Notes: a model not told the origin generated them from the sequence alone. A DNA stretch of 37,522 nucleotides from Flavobacteriaceae bacterium (GCA_031276535.1 JAISMV010000053.1:1-37522), one strand, 5' to 3'. Positions 18,524-29,284 are shown, counted from the stretch's first letter. A program made the numbers and translations.

Positions 18524-20923
18524 ATGAAAAAATATATAACCTTATTTTTACTATGTGTGAGCACCTTCATACTCGCACAGCATAAATCAGTAACAGGACG
18601 TTTATTCGTCTTTGCTGAAAAAGAAAACAGCATACCCATACCCGTCAACGGAGCAGATGTTAACTGGAAAGAACATCCGGTAATGAAAACCGTTACCGAC
18701 AGTCTGGGAAATTTCGAACTTATGTATCATGCCGGACTTTATCATATAGAAGTAGCCAAAGAAGGCTTTGTCCCTCAGGAAGTTAAAGTTGAATCCATTG
18801 ACGAGCCCATAGAAATTTATCTGGAACCTGAAATACTTTCTGATGAAAAAGAACTGGATGAAATAATCATCCGGCAGAGAGCAAAAGCCGTAAGCATTAA
18901 ATCCAACTCTGTGGATCTGACGTACAACATTAACAAGACCGAATTATTAAAAGCCGCTTGTTGTAATCTGGCGGAAAGCTTTGAAACCAACCCGACCGTT
19001 GACGTTTCCACCACCAATGCCGTAACCGGATCAAAACAAATCAAAATGTTGGGATTAGACCAAAAATATACTTCCATTACGGTGGAAAATATGCCTGAGG
19101 TGAGAGGATTGACCTCCGCCAACGGAATAAGCTTTTTACCGGGAACCTGGATCAATTCCATTCAATTAACCAAAGGAGGAAGTACTGTCAATAACGGATA
19201 TGAAGCTATTACCGGGCAAATTAATACTGAATTGATAAAATATAAAGACAAAAATTTCACTCATTTCAATTTCTATGCAAACCAAAATGCCCGTCTGGAA
19301 TTCAACACCGTAAATGGCACCCAATTAAAAAATAACTGGAGTAATACTGCTTTATTTCATCTGAACGGAAGATTTGCCAAAGAAGACATGAACCATGATG
19401 GCTTTCTGGATAGTCCTCTTTCCAAACAAATCAACGTTATGAATATTCGTCATTATGATGGAATTCAAAAAAACGGATGGGGCTCTCTGTTTGCAATTCA
19501 AGCCTTGTATGATAAACAAACCGGCGGAGAAACACATCATGGATCTACCCACAATGCAACTCAAAACCATTATGAACCGGGTCCGGGTATAGAAGACCCC
19601 GATCATGGACCTTCCCACAAAGCAGCTCAAAACCATTACAAACTGGGTGTAGAAAACTCCCATAATGAATCTTCCCACAAAGCAACTCATAATAATCATT
19701 ATGAACTGGGTATAGAAAACTACCATCTTGAAATTTGGAATAAGACCGGATATGTGTTCTTAAATAAACCGTATCAAAGCATAGGATTGCAGACTAAATT
19801 CGTCCATCATAGCATCGACAGTTATTTTGGTCAGAGATTATATAACGGAAATCAAAATTCTGTTTTTGCCAACCTGATATTTGAAAGCACCATCGGAAAC
19901 ATCAATAATAAATATACTCTGGGAACCAGTTATTTGTACGATGCTTACAACGAAGATTTTGAAAATACGGCCTATAAAAGAACTGAAAACGTTCCCGGAA
20001 TTTTTGCGGAGTATACAAATACTTCTCTTAAAAATTTTACTGTTGTTGCAGGAATACGCACCGATTTTCACAATCTGGCAGGAACTCAGGTTCTACCCAG
20101 ATTAAACATTAAATACTCCATTCTTCCTAAAACCACATTGCGTCTGGCTGCCGGAAGAGGAATGAGAACCGCTGCTATTTTTGCGGAAAACATGCAGTAT
20201 CTTGCTTCTTCACGTCAGGTGCATATCAAATACGCCGACGGAAACATATACGGATTAGCCCCGGAAATCGCATGGAACTATGGAGCCAGCCTGATTCAGG
20301 ATTTTAGAATAGGAAACATCAAAAACACTTTCACTGTGGATTTTTACAGAACCGATTTTGAGAAACAGGTGCTGGTAGATCTAGAGGAATCGGCGCAGGA
20401 GCTGTGGTTTTATAATCTGGACGGAAAGTCATACTCCAACTCTTTTCAAACTGTTTGGGACGTCTTCCCTGTTTCCAATCTGGAACTTCATTTCGCCTAC
20501 AAATGGTACGATATTAAGGCTGATTATTCGAGAGGAAAAAGACAAGTGCCTTTCACGTCAAAGCATCGGGGATTATTTTCTGCTTCTTATTCCACTCATG
20601 AAACCGAAAGAAAGAGCAAATGGGTTTTTGACTTTACCCTGCAATATGCAGGAAGACAAAAGCTTCCTGATACTTCACAAAATCCGGAAGAATTCCAAAG
20701 AAGTTTATATTCACCTGACTACGCTTTACTGAATGCTCAAATATCCAGACATTTTTCCGACAAATTCAGAACTTATATCGGTGTGGAAAACCTGGGCGGA
20801 TATAAACAGAAAGATCCGGTTATTGATCCTAAAAATCCTTTTGGCACTTACTTTGATACTTCCATAGTATATGCTCCCATCACTCCTGCCATGTTTTATG
20901 TAGGATTTGATTTGAAATTGTAA
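18524..20923 (+). CDS. TonB-dependent receptor with N-terminal carboxypeptidase-like domain
   Basis: 799 aa; signal peptide, KAACCNLAESFETNPTVDVSTTNAVTGSKQIKMLGLDQKYTSITVENMPEVRG plug, beta-barrel C-terminus ending FYVGFDLKL. Confidence 0.92.
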   Translation: MKKYITLFLLCVSTFILAQHKSVTGRLFVFAEKENSIPIPVNGADVNWKEHPVMKTVTDSLGNFELMYHAGLYHIEVAKEGFVPQEVKVESIDEPIEIYLEPEILSDEKELDEIIIRQRAKAVSIKSNSVDLTYNINKTELLKAACCNLAESFETNPTVDVSTTNAVTGSKQIKMLGLDQKYTSITVENMPEVRGLTSANGISFLPGTWINSIQLTKGGSTVNNGYEAITGQINTELIKYKDKNFTHFNFYANQNARLEFNTVNGTQLKNNWSNTALFHLNGRFAKEDMNHDGFLDSPLSKQINVMNIRHYDGIQKNGWGSLFAIQALYDKQTGGETHHGSTHNATQNHYEPGPGIEDPDHGPSHKAAQNHYKLGVENSHNESSHKATHNNHYELGIENYHLEIWNKTGYVFLNKPYQSIGLQTKFVHHSIDSYFGQRLYNGNQNSVFANLIFESTIGNINNKYTLGTSYLYDAYNEDFENTAYKRTENVPGIFAEYTNTSLKNFTVVAGIRTDFHNLAGTQVLPRLNIKYSILPKTTLRLAAGRGMRTAAIFAENMQYLASSRQVHIKYADGNIYGLAPEIAWNYGASLIQDFRIGNIKNTFTVDFYRTDFEKQVLVDLEESAQELWFYNLDGKSYSNSFQTVWDVFPVSNLELHFAYKWYDIKADYSRGKRQVPFTSKHRGLFSASYSTHETERKSKWVFDFTLQYAGRQKLPDTSQNPEEFQRSLYSPDYALLNAQISRHFSDKFRTYIGVENLGGYKQKDPVIDPKNPFGTYFDTSIVYAPITPAMFYVGFDLKL
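19538..19726 (+). repeat. Three tandem ~60-66 bp coding repeats, His-rich
   Basis: Units of 66, 60 and 63 bp, each encoding ...(S/T)HKA.QNHYELG(I/V)EN..H-like sequence inside the TonB receptor. Confidence 0.8.
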
Positions 20924-20946
20924 TGTAAGCTCAGATCATACGCAAT

Positions 20947-20984
20947 AAAAAAGCGGCTGAAAAAATTTTCAGCCGCTTTTTTTT
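20947..20984. terminator. Bidirectional intrinsic terminator
   Basis: AAAAAAGCGGCTGAAAAAATTTTCAGCCGCTTTTTT hairpin between the convergent TonB-receptor and RRM genes. Confidence 0.9.
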
Positions 20985-21010
20985 ACCTTGTCTCTTATTT
21001 AAAACCCCTT

Positions 21011-21301
21011 TTAATAATTTCTTCTAAAACTATTTCTTCCACTACCACCACTAGGTCTTTCTCCTTTAGGTCTAGCTTGGGAGACACTAATTACTTTTCC
21101 GTCTACTTCTTTTTGATTTAATTCATCAATAGCTGTCTTAGCCTCATCATCAGCCATTTCAACAAAACCGAAACCTCTGGAACGTCCTGTTTCCCGGTCT
21201 TGAATTATTTTTGCTGATTCTACTTCTCCATACTCTGAAAATAAGTCTTGTAAATCATCACTTGTTAACCTGTAATTCAGGTTTGAAATAAAAATGTTCA
21301 T
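21011..21301 (-). CDS. RRM-domain RNA-binding protein
   Basis: 96 aa; RNP2 IFISNL, RNP1 RSRGFGFVEM, Gly/Arg-rich tail. Confidence 0.95.
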   Translation of the reverse strand: MNIFISNLNYRLTSDDLQDLFSEYGEVESAKIIQDRETGRSRGFGFVEMADDEAKTAIDELNQKEVDGKVISVSQARPKGERPSGGSGRNSFRRNY

Positions 21302-21630
21302 ATAAAAAATTTAAAATATTGATAAAAGATTATTGAGAAAGAAAATCAGACTAAAAAACTATAATTTAATTTAAAGAATAGAAGAAAGTATAATGTAAAA
21401 TCTCAATGCGCTAATATACATCTTTTTTCAATTATTTTTATATTTTATTAAAATTATGTTTCAATTATTTTTAATTTTATTAATAAATAATTGATAATCA
21501 ATGATTTATATCTTGATTTATGTTGTGTAATTTTCATTAAACAGGCAGTTATATGACCTGATTTACAGCTGTTAATCACCGTCTGTGGCTGAATAAAATT
21601 GAGTAAGAACTGAAAAACGGTATAATTATA

Positions 21631-23634
21631 TTATTTTTTTTCCATCTCATCTTTTAATTCCTGAATTTCATCCCGAATTTTAGCAGCGGTTAAAAAATCT
21701 AAATTTTTAGCTGCTTTTTCCATTTCTTTTTGTTTCAGGGCGATTAAATTATTCAAATCTCCGGACTTATATCGGGAGACCGGCTCCGCTGCTTCTTTAA
21801 CATCTTCTTTTGAAACATAGACTTCTGCTTCCGTTTCGATATTGCCTATGGAGATTGTGGTAATTTTTTTCTTTAACGGCTTGGGAACAACATGATGATC
21901 TATATTGTATTGGTTTTGAATTTCTCTTCTTCGGGCAGTTTCGTCAATGGTTTTTTTCATGCTGTCTGTAATCCTATCGGCATACATGATCACTTTTCCA
22001 TGGATGTTACGGGCAGCCCGTCCTGCGGTCTGAGTCAGCGAACGATGCGAACGGAGAAATCCTTCCTTGTCTGCATCCAATACGGCAACCAGAGAAACCT
22101 CCGGGAGATCCAACCCCTCTCTGAGGAGATTTACTCCAACCAAAACATCAAATTTCCCGATCCTTAAATCCTGCATAATTTCCACTCTTTCCAAGGTGTC
22201 TATGTCAGAATGAATATACCGGGTACGAATCCCGAATTTGGTTAAATACTTGGTAAGCTCTTCCGCCATCCGTTTGGTGAGGGTAGTAACCAATATTCGT
22301 TCGTCTTCTTCTATTCTTTTTTGTATTTCTCCCATTAAATCATCTATCTGATTTAAAGAAGGTCTTATTTCAATTTCGGGATCCAGTAAACCTGTGGGGC
22401 GAATGACCTGTTCGACATATACACCTTCGCACTTTTGCAATTCATAATCTGCCGGAGTGGCGCTTACGTAAATCACCTGATTTTGCATCATTTCGAATTC
22501 CTCAAATTTCAGAGGTCGGTTGTCTAATGCTGCCGGAAGCCGAAAGCCGTATTCCACCAAAGTTTCTTTTCGGCTTCTATCTCCGCCGTACATAGCGTGT
22601 ACCTGCGGCAAAGTGACATGACTCTCATCAACGACCATTAAATAGTCTTTGGGAAAATAATCCAACAGGCAAAAAGGTCGTGCTCCCGGAGGACGTCCAT
22701 CCAAATAACGGGAATAGTTCTCGATTCCGGAACAATATCCAAGCTCTTTTATCATTTCCAGATCAAATTCCGTACGTTCTTTCAGACGATGAGCCTCCAG
22801 ATGTTTCCCTATTTCGTTGTAATATTTTACCTGTTTTCCTAAATCAATCTGAATATTCCGGATAGCCTCATGAAGAGTATCCGGAGAAGTTACAAAAAGA
22901 TTGGCCGGATATATATTAATGCTTTCTACGGAATCAATTACGTTGTTGGAAACATAATCAACATTTTCAATACGATCTATTTCATTTCCAAAGAACTGAA
23001 CCCGGACTCCCGTATCCGAATAAGCAGGAAATATATCAATCACATCTCCTTTTACCCTGAAATTTCCTCTTCCGAAACTGATTTCCGAACGGGAATATAA
23101 GGCTGATACCAAAGATTGCAATAATCGGGTCTTGGTAATTTGCTGCCCTATTTCCAATGAAACCTTATTATTTTTAAATTCCATAGGATTTCCGATACCG
23201 TACAGACAGGAAACCGAAGAAACAACCAGAACATCCCTCCTGCCCGAAAGCAAAGCCGAAGTGGTGCTCAAACGCAGTTTTTCCAGATTATCATTGATGG
23301 ACAGATCTTTTTCAATATACGTATTGGTAGTAGGCATGAATGCTTCCGGCTGATAATAGTCGTAATAGGAAACAAAATATTCTATGGCATTATGGGGGAA
23401 GAATTCTTTAAACTCCATATACAACTGTGCCGCTAATGTCTTATTATGAGCCAAAACAATGGTAGGACACTGAATTTTTTCAACGACTTTGGCAATGGTA
23501 AATGTTTTCCCCGATCCGGTAACCCCCAGCAGGGTTTGGTATTTTTCATCGTCTAAAATCCCTTTAGAAAGCGATTCTATAGCCTGAGGTTGATCACCCG
23601 TAGGGGAAAATGGAGAAACTACCTTAAATTTCAT
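21631..23634 (-). CDS. uvrB: Excinuclease ABC subunit UvrB
   Basis: 667 aa; FSPTGDQPQAIESL, GVTGSGKTFTIA, YVSYYDYYQPEA, C-terminal UVR domain. Confidence 0.98.
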   Translation of the reverse strand: MKFKVVSPFSPTGDQPQAIESLSKGILDDEKYQTLLGVTGSGKTFTIAKVVEKIQCPTIVLAHNKTLAAQLYMEFKEFFPHNAIEYFVSYYDYYQPEAFMPTTNTYIEKDLSINDNLEKLRLSTTSALLSGRRDVLVVSSVSCLYGIGNPMEFKNNKVSLEIGQQITKTRLLQSLVSALYSRSEISFGRGNFRVKGDVIDIFPAYSDTGVRVQFFGNEIDRIENVDYVSNNVIDSVESINIYPANLFVTSPDTLHEAIRNIQIDLGKQVKYYNEIGKHLEAHRLKERTEFDLEMIKELGYCSGIENYSRYLDGRPPGARPFCLLDYFPKDYLMVVDESHVTLPQVHAMYGGDRSRKETLVEYGFRLPAALDNRPLKFEEFEMMQNQVIYVSATPADYELQKCEGVYVEQVIRPTGLLDPEIEIRPSLNQIDDLMGEIQKRIEEDERILVTTLTKRMAEELTKYLTKFGIRTRYIHSDIDTLERVEIMQDLRIGKFDVLVGVNLLREGLDLPEVSLVAVLDADKEGFLRSHRSLTQTAGRAARNIHGKVIMYADRITDSMKKTIDETARRREIQNQYNIDHHVVPKPLKKKITTISIGNIETEAEVYVSKEDVKEAAEPVSRYKSGDLNNLIALKQKEMEKAAKNLDFLTAAKIRDEIQELKDEMEKK

Positions 23635-23868
23635 AATTTGTAAAATACAAAGGTATTACAAAAATAAAACAACTCCTGCCTGAAGATTTTATAAATTTCT
23701 CCCTTTTCGGTTTTACATCGGAAGTACGAAATATCTTTTACTTTATTATAACTTATTGATTTATAGTAGTTAAATAATGGACTCTTCATCCTGATCCAAT
23801 AATTTTATAAAGTTTAAGATAATTTACTCTGTTTTTTTATTACTTTTATCCGATTATTTTTATATCTA

Positions 23869-24954
23869 ATGAATACAGACACTTTATATCTCATCGCTTT
23901 GAAATATTGTCCGAATATAGGAGATTCCATCATAAAAAAATTACTGTCACAATTCGGTTCCGCGGAAAATATCTGGAATGCTCCTTTAAAAAAGTTGACT
24001 TCCGTTTTTAAGATCGGCGAAAAAACCACACAACACATAGGAGATGAAACCATTTTTAAAAAAGCAGAAAGAGAGATTCAATATTGTGCAGACAATCAAA
24101 TCCGGATCACTCATTTATTTGAGGACGATTATCCTTTGTTGTTAAAAGAGTGCAACGATGCTCCCACCCTGCTCTATTCCAAAGGAAATTTCAACTGGAA
24201 TAATCCTTTGATAAGCATTGTAGGTACCCGAAAGATGACCTCGTATGGGAAAAACTTTACAGAAAATTTGGTTGAATGCCTGAAAACTCTGGATATAACC
24301 ATAGTGAGCGGATTGGCTTTAGGAATTGACGGCACTGCTCATAAAAAAGCTGTGGAATTACAGATTCCCACTTTAGGAGTTTTGGCTCACGGATTGAAAA
24401 ACCTGTATCCTTCTCAACACAAATTATTAGCCGCTCAAATGTTACCCAACGGAGGAATCATTTCCGAGTTTTCATTAGATGTGAAACCCGAACGCCCGAA
24501 CTTCATCCAAAGAAACCGGATCATTGCCGGACTTTCTCCCGTCACGATTATTGTTGAATCCGCTTATGGAGGAGGAGCCATTTCCACCGTAAAATTCGCC
24601 AATTCGTATAATCGTGAGGTTTTTGCCTTGCCGGGAAAAATTACAGACGTATCCAGTCAGGGATGTAACCGGATAATTAAAAATCTGGAAGCTCAGATCA
24701 TCACCCGACCCGAAGATATTTTGGAATATTATGGAGAGAAACCCAAAAAAAACATCCAAATTGAACTATTTGCAGAATTGGAGCCTCAGGAACTGGAAAT
24801 CATTAACTTCCTGCAAGAAAAAGGAAAATCCCAGATAGATTTACTTTCTTTGGAATTAAATCTGCCAACCTACCGGTTAATGCCTGCATTACTGAACTTA
24901 GAACTTAAAAATATGATCAAGCCCTTGCCCGGGAAGTTTTTTGAACTAATCTGA
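23869..24954 (+). CDS. dprA: DNA-processing protein DprA
   Basis: 361 aa; SIVGTRKMTSYGKNFTENLV, TIVSGLALGIDGTAHKKAVE, PNFIQRNRIIAGLSPVTIIVES. Confidence 0.97.
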   Translation: MNTDTLYLIALKYCPNIGDSIIKKLLSQFGSAENIWNAPLKKLTSVFKIGEKTTQHIGDETIFKKAEREIQYCADNQIRITHLFEDDYPLLLKECNDAPTLLYSKGNFNWNNPLISIVGTRKMTSYGKNFTENLVECLKTLDITIVSGLALGIDGTAHKKAVELQIPTLGVLAHGLKNLYPSQHKLLAAQMLPNGGIISEFSLDVKPERPNFIQRNRIIAGLSPVTIIVESAYGGGAISTVKFANSYNREVFALPGKITDVSSQGCNRIIKNLEAQIITRPEDILEYYGEKPKKNIQIELFAELEPQELEIINFLQEKGKSQIDLLSLELNLPTYRLMPALLNLELKNMIKPLPGKFFELI

Positions 24955-25204
24955 CACTCTTCATCTGTTTTTACTTTCCAATTGCGTACCAACTCCGGAT
25001 TCAATCAGTAAGTTTACAGTCAAAGCAGAAATACCTCCATGTTATAAGTATACAAAAAAATTTTCCTTTTATCCAAATATTTTTCTCTGTTTTCTTGCGC
25101 TTTTTCTTAATTCTTCCTAAACACAAGGCAAGGTAATTAAATTTAAATGCTTTATTTTCAGCATATTGATTATTGATTGTGAAATTTAAATGACTTTTAT
25201 GTAA

Positions 25205-25738
25205 TCAAATGTTATATGCAATTGTATGAATCTTATGTATTATATCTTTACCGTTTTCACCCAGATCAATATCACCTACTGTCATCAGTATCATAGGATA
25301 GCTTTTTCCGTCCTGATAGTAGGAAGGCTGCCGGTATTCAATATCATCCCAAAGTTTAAAACCTAAACGTTCGTAAAATACTATCCGCCGCTCGGCTATA
25401 CGGGAATCCGGTGGTTCCACTTCCAGAACAATAGGTTTGGTCGTACTTTCCATAAAAAGATTTATGACTTTACTTCCATATCCGCTATCTCTGAAATCTG
25501 AATAAATAGCAAAATGTTCGGCAAAGATAAATTCCCCTAAATCCCAATAAGTAAAAAATCCTATTCTATTATCATCTTGAACCGCTAATAAAATAGAAAA
25601 TATGTCCTTATTTTCCTCATACGTTTTAAACATTCTGTCAACCGGACGCCGCCCTTCTTTAAGAAAGGATTCCGTATAAAGATTTTCCATAAAAGCGACA
25701 TCTCCCTGGTTAAGCAGATTTAATTTTTCAAGTTTCAT
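25205..25738 (-). CDS. GNAT family N-acetyltransferase
   Basis: 177 aa; FAEHFAIYSDFRDSGYGSKVINLFM motif A, YERLGFKLWDD motif B. Confidence 0.85.
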   Translation of the reverse strand: MKLEKLNLLNQGDVAFMENLYTESFLKEGRRPVDRMFKTYEENKDIFSILLAVQDDNRIGFFTYWDLGEFIFAEHFAIYSDFRDSGYGSKVINLFMESTTKPIVLEVEPPDSRIAERRIVFYERLGFKLWDDIEYRQPSYYQDGKSYPMILMTVGDIDLGENGKDIIHKIHTIAYNI

Positions 25739-25816
25739 TTATAATTAGTTTAAAATTAAATATTCGTCCAAATAAGAGAAAAGTAATTATTTGTTTTTCA
25801 AAATAATCCGGGGAGA

Positions 25817-26746
25817 TTACTCTGCACTTTCCACCTCTTCATCTTCCTCTTCCTCTTTTTTTATACCTTTTGCTTCTATATCTTCTATGTTTTCTGTCTC
25901 TTTCGTATTTCCGGTCTCTATATTTTTTAAAGTATCGTTGTTTTTTAAAGTATTGTTTTCCACGCCGGCGGTTTCTTCATCCTTGGAACCGGATTCAGGT
26001 ACTTCATTGGGGATTATTTTTCCTTCCAGAGTATCCATTCTTTGTTCAAAACGTTGAATAACCAGATCCTGAGCCTTGAGTTCTTCCTCTATGGCGATAT
26101 TTCTGTTTTTGAGGGCTTGTAACTCGGACTCGTTGGAAATTATACGCTGTTTGATCTTTTCTAAGTTCAGCTGTTCTTTTTCGGATAGTTCCTGTCCTGA
26201 TTTTAAATCTATTTTCAGCTGGTTATTGCGTGAATTTTTCTCTAAATACATTATCCTGTCAGAATTGCGTATTTTTTCTTTGCTCAGAGTAATGCTGTAG
26301 CTTCTAGACCTGTTGAGATCGTCTAAAGTGCATGATTTCAAAATGTCCATTCGGAATTCTTCTAAAACAGGGAAGGCAACTTCTTTTTCCGGGGATTGAA
26401 AACTCATAAAATCTCCCTGATCGTTTTGAAAGGAAGTAAAAATAGTTATGGTTTCATCATCATTGAAGCCATAAGCAAAATGTCCGCTCCAGAAATCTCC
26501 TGAAGGGGTGAATTTGATGTCTGCACCACTGGCTTTATTTATAATACCTCCGATTACTTTTCCTCCCTGTTTTTTAATGAAATTTTTCCATGTGCTCACC
26601 AATACATCCTTAGTACAAATGGGAATTGAGAAACTTAAAGATTCCAGAATCCTGTCTTTTTCGGTGTATGTAGATTCTTCTAAGTTTTGGGAGTGGAGTA
26701 AAATTCCCGGTATACAACTTAAAATCAAAATTAAATTTTTTCTCAT
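25817..26746 (-). CDS. Hypothetical secreted coiled-coil protein with acidic tail
   Basis: 309 aa; signal peptide MRKNLILILSCIPGILLHSQ; heptad-like KIKQRIISNESELQALKNRNIAIEEEL; C-terminus KKEEEEDEEVESAE; 4-nt overlap with the upstream methyltransferase. Confidence 0.75.
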   Translation of the reverse strand: MRKNLILILSCIPGILLHSQNLEESTYTEKDRILESLSFSIPICTKDVLVSTWKNFIKKQGGKVIGGIINKASGADIKFTPSGDFWSGHFAYGFNDDETITIFTSFQNDQGDFMSFQSPEKEVAFPVLEEFRMDILKSCTLDDLNRSRSYSITLSKEKIRNSDRIMYLEKNSRNNQLKIDLKSGQELSEKEQLNLEKIKQRIISNESELQALKNRNIAIEEELKAQDLVIQRFEQRMDTLEGKIIPNEVPESGSKDEETAGVENNTLKNNDTLKNIETGNTKETENIEDIEAKGIKKEEEEDEEVESAE

Positions 26747-27423
26747 ATTTCTAAGGATTTAATATAATGTGAAGCAATTTCTTCTCCGGAACTTACAGAA
26801 TTCATAGCCCATTTTGTTTTTAGGGTTATTTTTCTTTCTTCCGTAAGTTTCCAGTCCAAATCACTGTTTTTCAATTTATTTCTCATTTCGTGTAAACAGA
26901 TTCCGGCAGCTACGGAAACATTAAGGCTTTCTGTAAAACCTTCCATTGGAATTTTAACGCAGGCATCTGCAAATTTTAGTGTTTCTTCGGACACGCCTTT
27001 AAATTCCGTCCCGAAAATTAATGCTGCAGGACAGCTCAATTTAAAATCCCGAATATCGACAGCTTCTTTTTCCGGAGAAACAACAACCAATTGGTATCCC
27101 TTATCTTTAATTTTCTGCAAAGAATCCCGTCCGGAACGCATATAAATGATGTCGATCCATTTATCCGCACCTCGTGATACGGCAGATTCCGGCTTAAATA
27201 CATTCCGATTTTCCAAAGCATATAAGGATTGAAAACCAAAAGCTTCCATACTTCGTACAATAGCCCCTGCATTTCTGAATTGATAAATATCTTCCAGCAC
27301 AGTAACAACAAAATCTGTCCTGTAATTTATCAGATCTTCAATCTTTTGTGATTTTTCTTTAGAAATAAATTCCTTTAAATATTCGTATAGTTTTAAATTA
27401 TTTTGAAAATCTTTGGAAATCAT
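26743..27423 (-). CDS. TrmH/SpoU family RNA methyltransferase
   Basis: 226 aa; DIYQFRNAGAIVRSMEAFGFQSLY, ALIFGTEFKGVSEE, IPMEGFTESLNVSVAAGICLHE. Confidence 0.93.
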   Translation of the reverse strand: MISKDFQNNLKLYEYLKEFISKEKSQKIEDLINYRTDFVVTVLEDIYQFRNAGAIVRSMEAFGFQSLYALENRNVFKPESAVSRGADKWIDIIYMRSGRDSLQKIKDKGYQLVVVSPEKEAVDIRDFKLSCPAALIFGTEFKGVSEETLKFADACVKIPMEGFTESLNVSVAAGICLHEMRNKLKNSDLDWKLTEERKITLKTKWAMNSVSSGEEIASHYIKSLEI

Positions 27424-27680
27424 GATTCAAAAATACTGATTTTTGTTGTTAATATTTTCATAAATCGAAATCAAAAATGAGGGAAAACATAAAAAAATAG
27501 GAAAAACGATATAATTCACTGATTTACGTCAGGAAATATGTCAAATATCAGGCTATATTTCCTCCTCATAATGAGGGTGTTTTATATAAAAACCCATACA
27601 AACGATTAAAAAAGGGATAGAACGCCCGATATTTTTATTTCTGAAAAATCGAAATTTAACGCGAAAAATCATGTCTTTAT

Positions 27681-27722
27681 AAAACAAAGCATTCCGGACG
27701 ATGTCCGGAATGCTTTGTTTTT
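27681..27722. terminator. Intrinsic terminator
   Basis: AAAACAAAGCATTCCGGAC-GAT-GTCCGGAATGCTTTGTTTT, long perfect stem just downstream of the minus-strand nnrDE gene. Confidence 0.92.
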
Positions 27723-27760
27723 TATCCTGTCAGATTTCTGTTTTGCCGGAGTCTGCTTCT

Positions 27761-29284
27761 TTATATCACCCCGCATTTACAAAATTTTCCCTCTCCTTTT
27801 CTAAGTTCCAAAAATACATCCGAGAGACATTCTATTATATCTTGTGCGGTCATTGCTTCCTGAGAATATTTTTCCGCTGCATAATCCCCTGCTTTTCCTT
27901 GTATGAACACGCCCAACATGGCTGCCAAATCGGGTTCATATCCTTGTGCCAGCAATCCGGTAATAACTCCTGTCAGCACATCTCCACTTCCTCCCTTAGC
28001 CATACCTGCGTTTCCGTTAATATTATAATAACAATCTCCATTCGGAAGCAATACGGTAGTATAATGACCTTTTAAAACAATAATAATTTTATTCTCTTTC
28101 GCTTTTTTTCGGGCAAGCTCACACTGTTCCATCGTAGACGAGGTTTCTCCGAATAATCGTTCAAACTCTTTAGGATGAGGCGTAATAATCGTGTTTTCAG
28201 GAAGAAGCGATAGCATTTCCGGGGTTTCTGCCAGAATATTCAATGCATCCGCATCAATGACCAAAGGTTCACTCGCCTGCTTCAACAAATCTTTCAACAC
28301 TTTTTTAGTCTGATCTTCAGTTCCTAATCCGGTGCCGATTCCTATCTTACAGTCTTTTGACGGCAAATCCGCTTTTTCTATATATTTTTCTCCTCCTGAA
28401 ATAAACATGGCTTCCGGAACCGAATTTTGTAGTATTCCATATCCACATTCGGGCGCTAAAGCATACGTTAATCCGGCGCCTGATTTCAATGCTGCACGGG
28501 TAGAAAGGGTTATGGCTCCTATTTTTCCATAACTGCCTCCGATCAGTACTGCTTTTCCAAAATCGCCTTTGTTGCTAAACGGATCTCTTACCTTAACTTC
28601 CTTTATAAAATCCTTATTGACTATAATATAATTATCCGTCTCTTCTTCCTGAATAAACTCCTCATTCAAACCTATATCCATTATATGAACATTTCCGACA
28701 TATTTTGCTCCTTCCTTATGGAGAAAGGATCTTTTATAAAAGCCGAAACTTAATGTCTCATCAGCATAGAATATAGTTTGATCTTCTTTGGGTAATTCAT
28801 CCGCCAATAAACCGGAAGGTATGTCTATCGCTACTTTTATTGCCTGAATAGAATTAAGTTTGGAAACAATTTTTTCTGCTGCTCCCTGCAAGGGTTTATT
28901 CAACCCGGTGCCAAATAAAGCATCAATAATAACTGTTTTTCCTTCAGGAATTTCAAAATCATCCCCTTCCAGAAAATATACGGATTCAGGGAATCTTTCA
29001 AAATTAATTTGCGTGTCTTCTACGAAATCGGATGATGACTGAATAATAAATACTTCTACTTTATAGTTTTTATTTAACAACATCCGGGCCAGGGCTAATC
29101 CGTCTCCTCCGTTGTTTCCTTTTCCACAAACTATATAAAAAGTATATTCATCTGAATATTTGTTTTGTATCCATTCAAAACAGACTGAAGCAGCCCTTTC
29201 CATTAAATCAATAGAAGAAATTTGCTCATGTTGAATCGTGCATTCATCACATTTCCTAATTTGTACCTTTTTAAATATTTTCAT
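27761..29284 (-). CDS. nnr: Bifunctional NAD(P)H-hydrate epimerase / ADP-dependent dehydratase
   Basis: 507 aa; N-terminal CGKGNNGGDGLALARML, C-terminal GKAVLIGGSYGKIGA, NGNAGMAKGGSGDVLTGVI. Confidence 0.96.
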   Translation of the reverse strand: MKIFKKVQIRKCDECTIQHEQISSIDLMERAASVCFEWIQNKYSDEYTFYIVCGKGNNGGDGLALARMLLNKNYKVEVFIIQSSSDFVEDTQINFERFPESVYFLEGDDFEIPEGKTVIIDALFGTGLNKPLQGAAEKIVSKLNSIQAIKVAIDIPSGLLADELPKEDQTIFYADETLSFGFYKRSFLHKEGAKYVGNVHIMDIGLNEEFIQEEETDNYIIVNKDFIKEVKVRDPFSNKGDFGKAVLIGGSYGKIGAITLSTRAALKSGAGLTYALAPECGYGILQNSVPEAMFISGGEKYIEKADLPSKDCKIGIGTGLGTEDQTKKVLKDLLKQASEPLVIDADALNILAETPEMLSLLPENTIITPHPKEFERLFGETSSTMEQCELARKKAKENKIIIVLKGHYTTVLLPNGDCYYNINGNAGMAKGGSGDVLTGVITGLLAQGYEPDLAAMLGVFIQGKAGDYAAEKYSQEAMTAQDIIECLSDVFLELRKGEGKFCKCGVI

